Origin: DATFGK01 sp046712825
GTDB taxonomy: Bacteria; Actinomycetota; AC-67
DNA: 28,576 bases
Direction of reading: 5' to 3'
NCBI GenBank assembly: GCA_046712825.1
Contig: JBKKCR010000119.1
Location: 1 to 28,576, forward strand
Below are positions 1-7,058 of the stretch, piece by piece. The notes below the pieces were generated by a model. That model made no database searches, was not told where the DNA came from, and saw only the letters and a list, made by a program, of their open reading frames with translations. The first letter of the stretch is position 1. The number at the start of each line of letters is the position of its first letter. Position numbers and translations under genes: made by a program.

Positions 1-356
1 CGGTGGTTTCGCACGGGCAGGTGGCCGGGCCCGATCCCTCGCTGCACCTTCAACCGGCGAACGCGATCAAGGTCGCTGCCTCCAAGGCGGGGCTCGATGC
101 GGGCGCGCTCGACCTCTACGAGTTGAACGAAGCCTTCGCCGCGGTCGCCCTGGCGGCCGCGAAGGACCTCGGCGTCTCGGAGGACCGCGTCAACCTCAAC
201 GGCGGCGCCGTGGCGCTCGGACATCCGATCGGGATGAGCGGCGCGCGTCTGATCCTCACGCTGGCGAACGAGCTCAAGCGAAGAGGCGGAGGGGTCGGAG
301 CCGCGGCGCTCTGCGGCGGCGGTGGTCAGGGCGACGCGCTGATCATCAAGGTGTAG
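1..356 (+). CDS. Thiolase (acetyl-CoA acetyltransferase), C-terminal part
   Basis: This is the last ~117 codons of a thiolase; the gene begins upstream of the window and reads in the frame starting at base 3. Family landmarks are clear: NEAFA, which carries an oxyanion-hole Asn; GGAVALGHPIG, which holds the catalytic His; and the C-terminal CGGGGQGDA loop, which holds the second catalytic Cys. All three catalytic elements expected in this half are present, unlike in the two thiolase-fold proteins further right. It should catalyse reversible Claisen condensation or cleavage of acyl-CoA (acetoacetyl-CoA or beta-ketoacyl-CoA) in the cytosol. Chain-length specificity cannot be read from this fragment. 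A winged-helix gene follows after 30 bases on the same strand. Confidence 0.93.
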   Translation, partial: VVSHGQVAGPDPSLHLQPANAIKVAASKAGLDAGALDLYELNEAFAAVALAAAKDLGVSEDRVNLNGGAVALGHPIGMSGARLILTLANELKRRGGGVGAAALCGGGGQGDALIIKV

Positions 357-386
357 CGCGAGCTCGGCGAGCGGCGCGGGAGCAGG

Positions 387-1577
387 GTGAGCGCCGACCT
401 CGAGCAGATCCGCTGGTGGTCGTGGAGACGCCAGCGGCTGGACCGCTCGTCCCGAGGCATCGACGATTGCCTCCGCTCGATCATCGGCGTCTACAGCGCG
501 AACCCCCAAGGGGCGCTCTCGCTGCTCGCGCGAGTTCCGCGGTTGATGCAGGGGATGGTCGAGGGCGCGATCGACTCCCGCACCGCCCTTCGGCTCCCGG
601 CGATGCGGCGGACGGTCTGGATGCTGCACGCGGAGACCGCCCACCTCGCGTTCCGAGCGACCGACACCGAGGGGCCGTTCCGCTGGCTGCTCAAGCGCGA
701 GGGCTTCACGGAGGAGGAGTACGGGCGACTCGAGCATGAGATCCTGCTCGCCGCGGGGCGGCCGATGACGTCCGATCAGATCCGCGAAGCGATCAAGGAT
801 CCGCCGGAGAAGCTCACGCCGGTCCTCCAGGCGCTCTGCGCGGAAGGGAAACTCATCCGGGTCAAACCGAAGACGCCGCAATCGAACGTTTTCACGTACG
901 CCGCGATGCGCGTCTGGCTCGGCCACGAGCTGCCCGAAGCCAACCCGGCCGAGGCGCTCATCTGGCTCGCCGGCGACTATCTCAAGGCGTTCGGACCTGC
1001 GACGAGGGAAGACTTCGCGTGGTGGGCCGGGATCTCGTCCACGCAAGCGGCGGAGGCGATGAACGCGCACGACCCGGCAGACATCGGCGACGGCTTGTTG
1101 ATGTGGGAGAAAGACGTGAAGGGGTTCGAGGGAACCCGCTCGGTCGCGAACCGGGTCAACCTGCTCCCGGCGTGGGACGCATACACGATGGGCTACGCGG
1201 AGCCGTCGCGCTCGCGCTTCGCCGACCCCGAGCTCCTCCCCTACCTGTACGACAAGGGCGGCAACGCGACGAGCATGATCCTGGTCGAAGGCACCGTCGG
1301 CGGCCTGTGGGACTACACGATCAACGATCGCAAGATCGAGATCCGGATCGGGTTGTTCGAGGATCCGAGCCCCCGTGCGATGGCAGCGATCGAAGCCGAG
1401 GCGGGCCTCGTGGCCAGCTACTTCCATGCGCGCGACACCGTCATCCGCCACGTGAAGATCAAGACGCCGATCGCGAACGGCCCGCAGGGAGCGCACCTGA
1501 AGCCGCTCACCGCGCGCGAGGCTCCGAAGAAGCCGAAAGCTCCGCCAGCCAAGCCGGCCGCCAAGAAGCCGCGCTAG
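387..1577 (+). CDS. Winged-helix DNA-binding protein, AlkZ/HTH_42 family
   Basis: A 396-residue protein with a GTG start. The pattern KAFGPATREDFAWWAG (about 195-210), followed by LLPAWDAYTMGY (about 256-267) and a VEGTVGGLWDY stretch, is typical of the HTH_42 family. That family includes the Streptomyces DNA glycosylase AlkZ, which unhooks interstrand crosslinks, and E. coli YcaQ/AlkX. The usual N-terminal Gln-x-Gln catalytic motif, near residues 37-39 in AlkZ, appears here as Tyr36-Ser37-Ala38, so glycosylase activity is doubtful. The C-terminal ~25 residues are a Lys/Pro/Ala tail (for example KKPKAPPAKPAAKKPR) resembling histone-H1-like nucleic-acid-binding tails. DNA binding is likely; catalysis is uncertain. 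It is 30 bases downstream of the thiolase but metabolically unrelated. Confidence 0.82.
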   Translation: MSADLEQIRWWSWRRQRLDRSSRGIDDCLRSIIGVYSANPQGALSLLARVPRLMQGMVEGAIDSRTALRLPAMRRTVWMLHAETAHLAFRATDTEGPFRWLLKREGFTEEEYGRLEHEILLAAGRPMTSDQIREAIKDPPEKLTPVLQALCAEGKLIRVKPKTPQSNVFTYAAMRVWLGHELPEANPAEALIWLAGDYLKAFGPATREDFAWWAGISSTQAAEAMNAHDPADIGDGLLMWEKDVKGFEGTRSVANRVNLLPAWDAYTMGYAEPSRSRFADPELLPYLYDKGGNATSMILVEGTVGGLWDYTINDRKIEIRIGLFEDPSPRAMAAIEAEAGLVASYFHARDTVIRHVKIKTPIANGPQGAHLKPLTAREAPKKPKAPPAKPAAKKPR

Positions 1578-1593
1578 TCGGGTCGATGGGCAA

Positions 1594-1614
1594 CACGACG
1601 CGAAAGGTGTCGTG
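1594..1614 (+). terminator. Hairpin between convergent genes
   Basis: An 8-bp stem (CACGACGC / GTGTCGTG, one G-T pair) closes a GAAAG loop 17 bases after the winged-helix gene stop. A short palindrome, CGTGCCGGCACG, overlaps its right arm (1611-1622). It lies between two convergent genes, where a terminator is expected, but there is no T-tract. Assignment is weak. Confidence 0.3.
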
Positions 1615-1665
1615 CCGGCACGTTTGGGTCTTGCTTCGTGTGAAGGCTCTACCGAGCAGAACCGG

Positions 1666-2205
1666 TCAGTCGGTGGGATCCGACGAGCCCATCCCCGGCG
1701 CCACCGGCTTCTTGCGGACCCGATAGCCTTTATCGAACACCAGCGAGCCGCCGATCGCAGCCCCGAACGTCATAACGACGAGGATCGCGAGGCTGTGAAT
1801 CATCAACCCCGCGCTGATGGGCTCCTCGTCGATCCCCGGTCGCATGAGCAAGTTCGTGACCACGAGGACGTTCGTGACGACCATCGCGAGGAAGTGGCTA
1901 TTGGTGATCCTCCGAACCTCGGAACCCGGCCGCATCTTGAGCCAGTCGACGAACCCGGTGAGCACGGCGAAGAGCGAGCCGATGGCTCCGACGAGCAGCG
2001 TGTAGCCTGCCGCGACCGTCAGATCGCGACCCCACGACTCGTCCCGGCCGATGAAGCCGATCACGTCGAGGACCGGCGCGATGAAGTAAGCGCCGACGGG
2101 GATGTCGGTGAACGGCGGGTGCAGCGGCTTCCCCTCGAACCCCCGGAGGCCGTAGAACTTCCGGTCCCGCAACTTGAACGTAGAACCCAGGGCGAAGCGG
2201 CTCAT
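1666..2205 (-). CDS. DUF2231 family membrane protein
   Basis: A 179-residue membrane protein. The ATG at 2205 was chosen because GGGAGGTGA lies just upstream; a longer reading frame to 2253 lacks a ribosome site. The motif HPPFTDIPVGAYFIAPVLD (about residues 28-46) followed by several hydrophobic helices is the pattern of DUF2231. Members are small four-helix membrane proteins of unknown function, sometimes found near redox or haem genes. Four membrane segments can be seen at roughly residues 36-52, 67-89, 104-124 and 134-156. It follows ccr by 51 bases on the same strand and is probably co-transcribed with it. Its role is unknown. Confidence 0.78.
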   Translation of the reverse strand: MSRFALGSTFKLRDRKFYGLRGFEGKPLHPPFTDIPVGAYFIAPVLDVIGFIGRDESWGRDLTVAAGYTLLVGAIGSLFAVLTGFVDWLKMRPGSEVRRITNSHFLAMVVTNVLVVTNLLMRPGIDEEPISAGLMIHSLAILVVMTFGAAIGGSLVFDKGYRVRKKPVAPGMGSSDPTD

Positions 2206-2256
2206 GCGATCACCTCCCGGTCGAGCAGTCCTTCCCACCCCGGCGGCGAGCAAACG

Positions 2257-3501
2257 TTAGGGCAGGTCCGTGAGGCCTTGCTGGGGGGCGCCGACCAGCG
2301 CGGCCATGTTCCCTTCGGGGTGACGGTTCTCGAACATCAGCTGGTGCGCCGTGCCGATCTCCTCGAAGGAGAACGTCTTCGACAGGCACGGATCGATCTT
2401 GCCGGCGACGACCAAGTCGTTGAACGCGTTCGACTGCTCGTCGTTGGCGAAGTGCGATCCCTGGAAGCGCTTCTGCCGCATCCAGTGGTAGCGGAGATCG
2501 ACGACGGCGCTGTAGCCCGTCGTGCCCGCGCAGATCACCACCATCCCCCCGGTGTCGGCCACGAAGATCGACGTCGGGACGGTGTCCTCGCCCGGATGCT
2601 CGAACACGATCCGAGGGCTGCGCTTCTCGCCGAGCGCATCCCAGAGCGCCTTGCCAAAACCTTTCGCGCCGGCGAGCCAGCTGTTGTAGCCCTCGGTGTC
2701 GGTCCAGTGCGGCGGCATCCCCCAGTGGTCGAAGTTCTTGCGATTGATGTAGCCGACCGCACCGAGCTTCTTGCAGAACTCGCCCTTCTCGTCGCTGGAC
2801 ACGACTGCGACCGCCTTGCCGCCGAGCTCGCGCACGATCTGGATGGCCATCGAGCCCAGCCCACCGGCCCCGCCCCACACCAGCACCGCGTCGCCCGGCC
2901 GCACCGCGTGCGGGGGCCAGCCGGTCAGCATCCGGTACGCGGTCGCACCGACCAGCGTCGGCGCGGCCGCGCCCTCCCACGTGAGGTGCGGCGCCTTCGG
3001 CATGCACTGATGCGCCTGGACCTTGGTGAACTGCGCGAACGATCCCCAGTTCGACTCGTAGCCCCAGATCCGGAACGAGTTCGCGAACATCGGGTCCTCG
3101 CCGGCCTTCACCATAGGGTCGTCGGACTCCCACTGACCGCAGTGCACGACGACCTGATCGCCGACCTTCAGGGTGCTCACCTTGTCGCCGGTCGCGTAGA
3201 CGACGCCCGACGCGTCCGAGCCGCCGATGTGGAAATCGGTCGGTTCGCCGAACCGGCCGTGAACCTTCAAAACGTCCACCGGGATCCCGCGAGCCGCCCA
3301 CACATTGTTGTAGTTGATGCCGGCGGCCATCACGAGCACGAGCACGTCCTCGGGGGCTGGCTCGGGAACCTCGATCTCTTCGATCTGGAACGCTTTCTCC
3401 GGATCGCCGAACCGCTCCGGCCGAATGAGCTGCGCATGCATGCGCTTCGGAACGTCCCCGATGGGCGGGATCTCGCCGACGGCGTATATGTCTTTGGGCA
3501 C
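2257..3501 (-). CDS. ccr: Crotonyl-CoA carboxylase/reductase
   Basis: A 414-residue MDR-superfamily enzyme starting at GTG 3501, with GAGGAGG seven bases upstream. It should catalyse NADPH- and CO2-dependent reductive carboxylation of crotonyl-CoA to (2S)-ethylmalonyl-CoA, for the ethylmalonyl-CoA pathway or as a polyketide/fatty-acid extender supply. Family marks are GINYNNVWAARG (61-72), GGSDASGVV (about 93-101), IWGYESNWGSFAQF (145-158), a Rossmann turn WGGAGGLGSM (209-218) and RQKRFQGSHFAN (342-353). Asn66, Glu149 and His350 are plausible equivalents of the CO2-pocket Asn, Glu and His described for this family; the alignment was done by eye. Length fits Ccr (about 410-450). Specificity could instead be for acrylyl-CoA or a longer enoyl-CoA, so the symbol is a family-level call. 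Confidence 0.93.
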   Translation of the reverse strand: MPKDIYAVGEIPPIGDVPKRMHAQLIRPERFGDPEKAFQIEEIEVPEPAPEDVLVLVMAAGINYNNVWAARGIPVDVLKVHGRFGEPTDFHIGGSDASGVVYATGDKVSTLKVGDQVVVHCGQWESDDPMVKAGEDPMFANSFRIWGYESNWGSFAQFTKVQAHQCMPKAPHLTWEGAAAPTLVGATAYRMLTGWPPHAVRPGDAVLVWGGAGGLGSMAIQIVRELGGKAVAVVSSDEKGEFCKKLGAVGYINRKNFDHWGMPPHWTDTEGYNSWLAGAKGFGKALWDALGEKRSPRIVFEHPGEDTVPTSIFVADTGGMVVICAGTTGYSAVVDLRYHWMRQKRFQGSHFANDEQSNAFNDLVVAGKIDPCLSKTFSFEEIGTAHQLMFENRHPEGNMAALVGAPQQGLTDLP

Positions 3502-3575
3502 TTCGGGTCCTCCTCGCGGTTTGGTCCGCCAGTTATTGCCGCTCTCCGCGCCAGCGTCAAACCGGCTGCGCTAGG

Positions 3576-4085
3576 GTGACCATCGTGGAGCGAGTGAACC
3601 CCCCGTATGCAGCCGATGAGCGAACGATGCTCGTCGCGTTCCTGGACTACTACCGCGAGACGATGATCGCCAAGCTCGAAGGCCTGACCGAGGAGCAAGC
3701 GCGATGGAAACCCGCGGAGACGGCGAACTCGCTTGTCGGCCTGGTCCAGCACCTCGCCTACGTGGAACAGTGGTGGTTCCGGACCTGTTTCGCCGGGGAG
3801 CCGGACGAACCGATCCCGGGAAGCGAAGAGGATCCCGACATCGACTTCAAGGTTCCCGACCATCGGACGGTCGGCGACGTCGCTGCGTTCTACCGATCCG
3901 AATACGCGAGAGCGAACGAGATCGTGAAAGTCGCCCCGACGCTCGACGACTTCTCGGTTCTTGCCGCGCGGGGAAAACCGCGCACCTTGCGCTGGATCCT
4001 CGTCCATATGATCGAGGAGACCGCGCGGCACGCCGGCCACGCCGACATCACCCGCGAGCTGATCGACGGCTCGATCGGCGACTGA
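3576..4085 (+). CDS. DinB/DUF664 family protein
   Basis: A 169-residue four-helix-bundle protein of the DinB superfamily, DUF664 branch. In Actinobacteria these are often mycothiol- or other thiol-dependent S-transferases, or of unknown function. Candidate metal-binding histidines are His59 (GLVQHLAYVE) and the pair in EETARHAGHADITRE (His152, His155). GTG 3576 is used here. A second GTG at 3585 would leave the domain intact and lies at the distance expected for a leaderless transcript from a TAGGGT box at 3572-3577. It is the first of three same-strand genes (DinB, 76-residue unknown, ChrB domain) separated by 12 bases and a 4-base overlap, and is divergent from ccr. Confidence 0.85.
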   Translation: MTIVERVNPPYAADERTMLVAFLDYYRETMIAKLEGLTEEQARWKPAETANSLVGLVQHLAYVEQWWFRTCFAGEPDEPIPGSEEDPDIDFKVPDHRTVGDVAAFYRSEYARANEIVKVAPTLDDFSVLAARGKPRTLRWILVHMIEETARHAGHADITRELIDGSIGD

Positions 4086-4097
4086 AGAGAGGCTCTC

Positions 4098-4328
4098 ATG
4101 GCACGCAAGAAGGATCTGCTCCAGACCGGCGAACGGGTGAAGGTCGTCGCGCTCCGCCCCGATCCCGAGCCCGGCACGCCGGTGCCCCAGGACATCATCG
4201 GGGAAGAGGGCGTCATCGAGTGGGTCACGCCCGGCTTCGACGGCGCCAAAGGAGCGTTCGAGGTGAAGCTCGACGACGGCCGCATCTTCAACCTCTACGC
4301 CACCGAGATCGAGGCCGTCGAGCAATGA
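4098..4328 (+). CDS. Small conserved-looking protein, 76 residues
   Basis: The gene starts at ATG 4098, 12 bases after the DinB stop, with a GAGAGG ribosome-site-like stretch upstream. Its stop overlaps the next start (ATGA). The product begins with a basic segment (MARKKDLL) followed by short alternating hydrophobic strands and Gly/Pro turns, such as GERVKVVALR, GEEGVIEWVTP and FEVKLDDGRIFNLYATEIE. This looks like a small SH3/KOW-like beta-barrel. I do not recognise a named family. Tight coupling on both sides argues that it is a real gene. A nucleic-acid or protein-binding role is only a guess from the fold impression. Confidence 0.68.
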   Translation: MARKKDLLQTGERVKVVALRPDPEPGTPVPQDIIGEEGVIEWVTPGFDGAKGAFEVKLDDGRIFNLYATEIEAVEQ

Positions 4329-4753
4329 AGTGGGTCACCCGGGCGCGCCCGAAGACCGACCGGATCGCGTGTCCTTGGCTGATCCGCCGCTACATCGACC
4401 ACGAGGCGACGTTCCACTTCGTTCCGGCCGGAGAGGTTCTGTCCTTCGCCGAACGTGAGGGCGCCACGTCCTTCGACGCGCCCGACGCCCGGTACACGCA
4501 CCGCGACGGCCTCTGCACGTTCGAGGTCCTGATCGCCGATCACGCCCTCGGCGGCACCGACGCCGCGCTCGACGAGCTGGCCCGCATCGTCCACGCCGCA
4601 GACATCGCCGGCGGGGAGCATACGCACCCCTTCGGGGCGACCGTCTCGGCCATCGGAACGGCCGGCCTGAACGTCGAGGACGACGATCACCGACTGCTCG
4701 AGCGCGGCCTCTTCCTCTACGACGCGTGGTGCGGGAACGCGCAAGCCGGCTAA
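4325..4753 (+). CDS. ChrB C-terminal domain protein (chromate-resistance-type)
   Basis: A 142-residue protein starting at ATG 4325 within the previous stop. The opening KWVTRARPKTDRIACPWLIR (2-21) followed by RRYIDHEATFHFVP is the hallmark of the Chrome_Resist domain, which forms the C-terminal half of ChrB. In ChrB this domain follows a regulatory N-terminal half; here it stands alone and no chrA transporter is visible. Cys16 lies in the conserved ACPW motif. Stand-alone members occur widely and are mostly uncharacterised, so a chromate link is not established. Its stop codon overlaps the stop of the convergent methyltransferase gene by four bases. Confidence 0.84.
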   Translation: MKWVTRARPKTDRIACPWLIRRYIDHEATFHFVPAGEVLSFAEREGATSFDAPDARYTHRDGLCTFEVLIADHALGGTDAALDELARIVHAADIAGGEHTHPFGATVSAIGTAGLNVEDDDHRLLERGLFLYDAWCGNAQAG

Positions 4754-5568
4754 AAAGCGCGCGAGGTGTATGGCCGACGCACCACGATCATCCGGCTGGC
4801 GGCGTCGATCCGGTGCAGCAGGACGTGGATGCCGTGCTCGGCGATGTATTCGTCGGTCGCTTCGCGAGATCCCTTCCACCGCCCGTAATCGTCGATGATG
4901 ACGACGCCACCGTCCGAGACCCGCGGGTACAGGTGCAGGAATTCGTGGCGGGTCGACGAGTAGTAATCCGTGTCGAGGCGAAGCATGGCGATCGCCTCCG
5001 GCGCTTCGCCGGGGATCGTCTCCTCGACGAGACCGGCGACGAAGTGGAGCCGCTCGGCCGGGTATCCCGTGTCGAGCATGAGCCGGCGCACATCCTCGAG
5101 CGGCAGGAGCTGGAGCGTCTTCGGGATGGACTCGCTCGCGAGCTTGTCCTTGTGGCGAGCGTTCCGGTCGGCCGCGGAAACACCGAAGAGGAGGTCGACA
5201 TCCCGCTCCTCCGGGCTCGGCATCCCCGAGAACGTGTCGTACAGGTAGAGATCTCGGTCCTCGGTGCCCATCGCTCGAAGCGTGTGCGCGACGGCCATCA
5301 TGCTGCCGCCGCGCCAAACGCCGCACTCGACCATCGCGCCGGGCACGCCGGCCGACACCACGTACCGAACGGCGTCCTGCAGAGCGGCGACTCGCTCCGG
5401 CGTCGTCATCGTGTAGTCGCGGACCTGTTCGAAGAGGCGTTTCGCGTCGTCGCCGAGATCGGCCGGCACCTTGCGCGGATCGGCCTGCCTCGCCGGGACG
5501 AGCTGATAACCGCGTCTGGCGACGGTCCGTTCGAGCAGCCGCTTCGCGAAGCCGGAGAGCATAGGCAT
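4750..5568 (-). CDS. TylF/MycF-family O-methyltransferase
   Basis: A 272-residue SAM-dependent methyltransferase of the TylF (macrocin O-methyltransferase) family. The SAM-binding loop VECGVWRGGSM is at 80-90, YDTFSGMP at about 110-117, and the metal-binding acidic residues are LRLDTDYYSST (Asp199, Asp201) and VVIIDDYG (Asp226, Asp227). Family members methylate sugar hydroxyls in natural products or in surface glycans and lipids using Mg2+. ATG 5568 is preferred because GGAGG lies nine bases upstream; ATG 5562 is an alternative. No other sugar or antibiotic genes are nearby, so the acceptor is unknown. A cell-surface glycan is a reasonable guess. Confidence 0.88.
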   Translation of the reverse strand: MPMLSGFAKRLLERTVARRGYQLVPARQADPRKVPADLGDDAKRLFEQVRDYTMTTPERVAALQDAVRYVVSAGVPGAMVECGVWRGGSMMAVAHTLRAMGTEDRDLYLYDTFSGMPSPEERDVDLLFGVSAADRNARHKDKLASESIPKTLQLLPLEDVRRLMLDTGYPAERLHFVAGLVEETIPGEAPEAIAMLRLDTDYYSSTRHEFLHLYPRVSDGGVVIIDDYGRWKGSREATDEYIAEHGIHVLLHRIDAASRMIVVRRPYTSRAF

Positions 5569-5632
5569 CGAACACTACCTCCGATGATCGGCAGTTTGCC
5601 CTTTGTGTCGGGGACCCGCATCGACCCGGGGG

Positions 5633-5638
5633 TACCAT
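5633..5638 (+). promoter_or_regulatory. Candidate -10 box (TACCAT)
   Basis: TACCAT fits the TANNNT pattern typical of actinobacterial -10 elements. It lies 26 bases before the GTG start of the MgtE-like gene and upstream of its strong ribosome site. No convincing -35 box was seen. Confidence 0.3.
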
Positions 5639-5650
5639 AGCCCCGCTATG

Positions 5651-5660
5651 AAGGAGGTGA
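5651..5660 (+). promoter_or_regulatory. Strong ribosome binding site of the MgtE-like gene
   Basis: AAGGAGGTGA is a near-perfect anti-16S match that fixes GTG 5664 as the start. It also rejects the longer overlapping frame beginning at 5603. Confidence 0.75.
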
Positions 5661-5663
5661 GGT

Positions 5664-7058
5664 GTGCGGTGGCCGGCGAGGACGCAGACCCCGGACCGCG
5701 ACCGGCTTCGGGCCGAACGGCGCAAGCGCAGGATCGAGCGCGCGCGTCAGCTCTCGCGCGTCTCCGTCCAGGTAGCCCGGGTCCCGGCGCGGGCGGCGAA
5801 GAGCGCCGCGCGAGCGCCGGTTGTGGTCGTCGCACGGCCGGCTCGCGCATTGCGGGACGTCTTCGCTTATTGGCGAGCGGAGCGCGTAACGCTCCGGCAA
5901 GGGATGGTGGCCTTATCGGTATCGGCCGTCGGCAACCTTCCAACGGGCTTGGCGCTCGGATTCATGTCGGGCCGGCTCAAGGACCTGCCCGGGCTGTTCA
6001 TCCTCATCCCCGCAGCGATCGGGATGCGCGGGGCGATCTTCGGGGCTTTGGGATCCCGGCTCGGGACGAGCATCCACGCCGGCCTCTTCCGATTCAACTT
6101 CGACAAGCGCGGGGTGCTCTATCAGAACATCTATGCGGCCACGTTGCTCACGTTCACGACGTCGCTCTTCCTCGCAGCCGCCGCACGGGCCGTGTCGGCT
6201 GCGACCGGCCTCGCGAGCATCTCGATCTGGGACTACGTCGTCATCAGCGTCATCGGCGGCGTCGTGTCGAGCGCATTCATCCTGGGGCTCACGGTCTTGC
6301 TGGCGCGGGAAGGCCATCGCCGCGAGTGGGACCTGGACTCGGTCGCCGCGCCGCTGATCACGTTCATGGGCGATCTCATCACGTTGCCCGCGCTGTTCGC
6401 AGCCTCCTACATCGCGGCGGCAGAGAACGTGACGCTCGGGGTCGGCCTCGCGTGCGTGTTCGCGTGCGCGTTGTGCCTCGTGCAGACGTTCCGAACCCAG
6501 CTTCCGACCGCCCGTCGCATCCTCCGCGAGAGCGTCTTGGCGCTGGCACTGACCGGCCTCGTCAACATCCTCGCCGGCACGATCGTGGAACACCGGCTGG
6601 ACCGCTTCACCGCCCTTCCCGCTCTCCTCGTGCTCATGCCGCCGTTCCTCGAGAACGCCGGGGCGCTCGGGGGGATCGTTTCCAGCCGGCTCGCCAGCAG
6701 GCTTCATCTCGGCTCGATACGGCCACGACTGATCCCCGAGCGGCTTGCCGCACTCGAGATCTCCCTCGCCGGGCCGTGGGCGCTGCTGAACTTCGGGCTG
6801 ACGGGCGTAACGAGCCACTACGTGGCGATCGCGCTCGGGTTCGCGAGCCCGGGCCTGTTGCAGATGGTCGGGATCGCTCTGCTGGCCGGGTACCTCTGTA
6901 CGGTCGGAGCCGCGATCATGGCCTACGCCACGGCCGTAGCCACCTTTCGCTTCGGCCTCGACCCCGATAATCATGGGATCCCGATGATCACCAGTGCGAT
7001 GGACCTCGTCGGCGTCGTCAGCGTCATCGGCGTCGTGGTCTTGTTGGGGATCCGCTGA
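5664..7058 (+). CDS. MgtE/SLC41-type divalent cation transporter, two membrane domains
   Basis: A 464-residue membrane protein. The first ~70 residues are strongly basic (repeated Arg/Ala), with no CBS or MgtE N-terminal regulatory domain. Two MgtE-type membrane domains follow: one at about 75-260, with LPGLFILIPAAIGMRGAIFGALGSRLGT, and one at about 275-464, with LPALLVLMPPFLENAGALGGIVSSRLAS. The matching phrases show internal duplication, as in eukaryotic SLC41 and some archaeal/actinobacterial proteins. GLDPDNHGIPMITSAMD near the C-terminus resembles the MgtE motif containing the Asp that lines the Mg2+ path. The likely substrate is Mg2+ or another divalent cation. The stop shares one base with the next ATG (TGATG), so translation is coupled to a PhoU/TrkA_C gene that probably regulates it. 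Confidence 0.88.
   Translation: MRWPARTQTPDRDRLRAERRKRRIERARQLSRVSVQVARVPARAAKSAARAPVVVVARPARALRDVFAYWRAERVTLRQGMVALSVSAVGNLPTGLALGFMSGRLKDLPGLFILIPAAIGMRGAIFGALGSRLGTSIHAGLFRFNFDKRGVLYQNIYAATLLTFTTSLFLAAAARAVSAATGLASISIWDYVVISVIGGVVSSAFILGLTVLLAREGHRREWDLDSVAAPLITFMGDLITLPALFAASYIAAAENVTLGVGLACVFACALCLVQTFRTQLPTARRILRESVLALALTGLVNILAGTIVEHRLDRFTALPALLVLMPPFLENAGALGGIVSSRLASRLHLGSIRPRLIPERLAALEISLAGPWALLNFGLTGVTSHYVAIALGFASPGLLQMVGIALLAGYLCTVGAAIMAYATAVATFRFGLDPDNHGIPMITSAMDLVGVVSVIGVVVLLGIR

Noticed and set aside
1612..3579. A 655-codon plus-strand open frame opposite ccr and the DUF2231 gene
   Set aside because: Antisense to two well-recognised genes, composition rich in Arg/His/Asp, no motifs.
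4295..5725. A 476-codon minus-strand frame over the ChrB and TylF genes
   Set aside because: Out of frame with both; Arg-rich with no domain.
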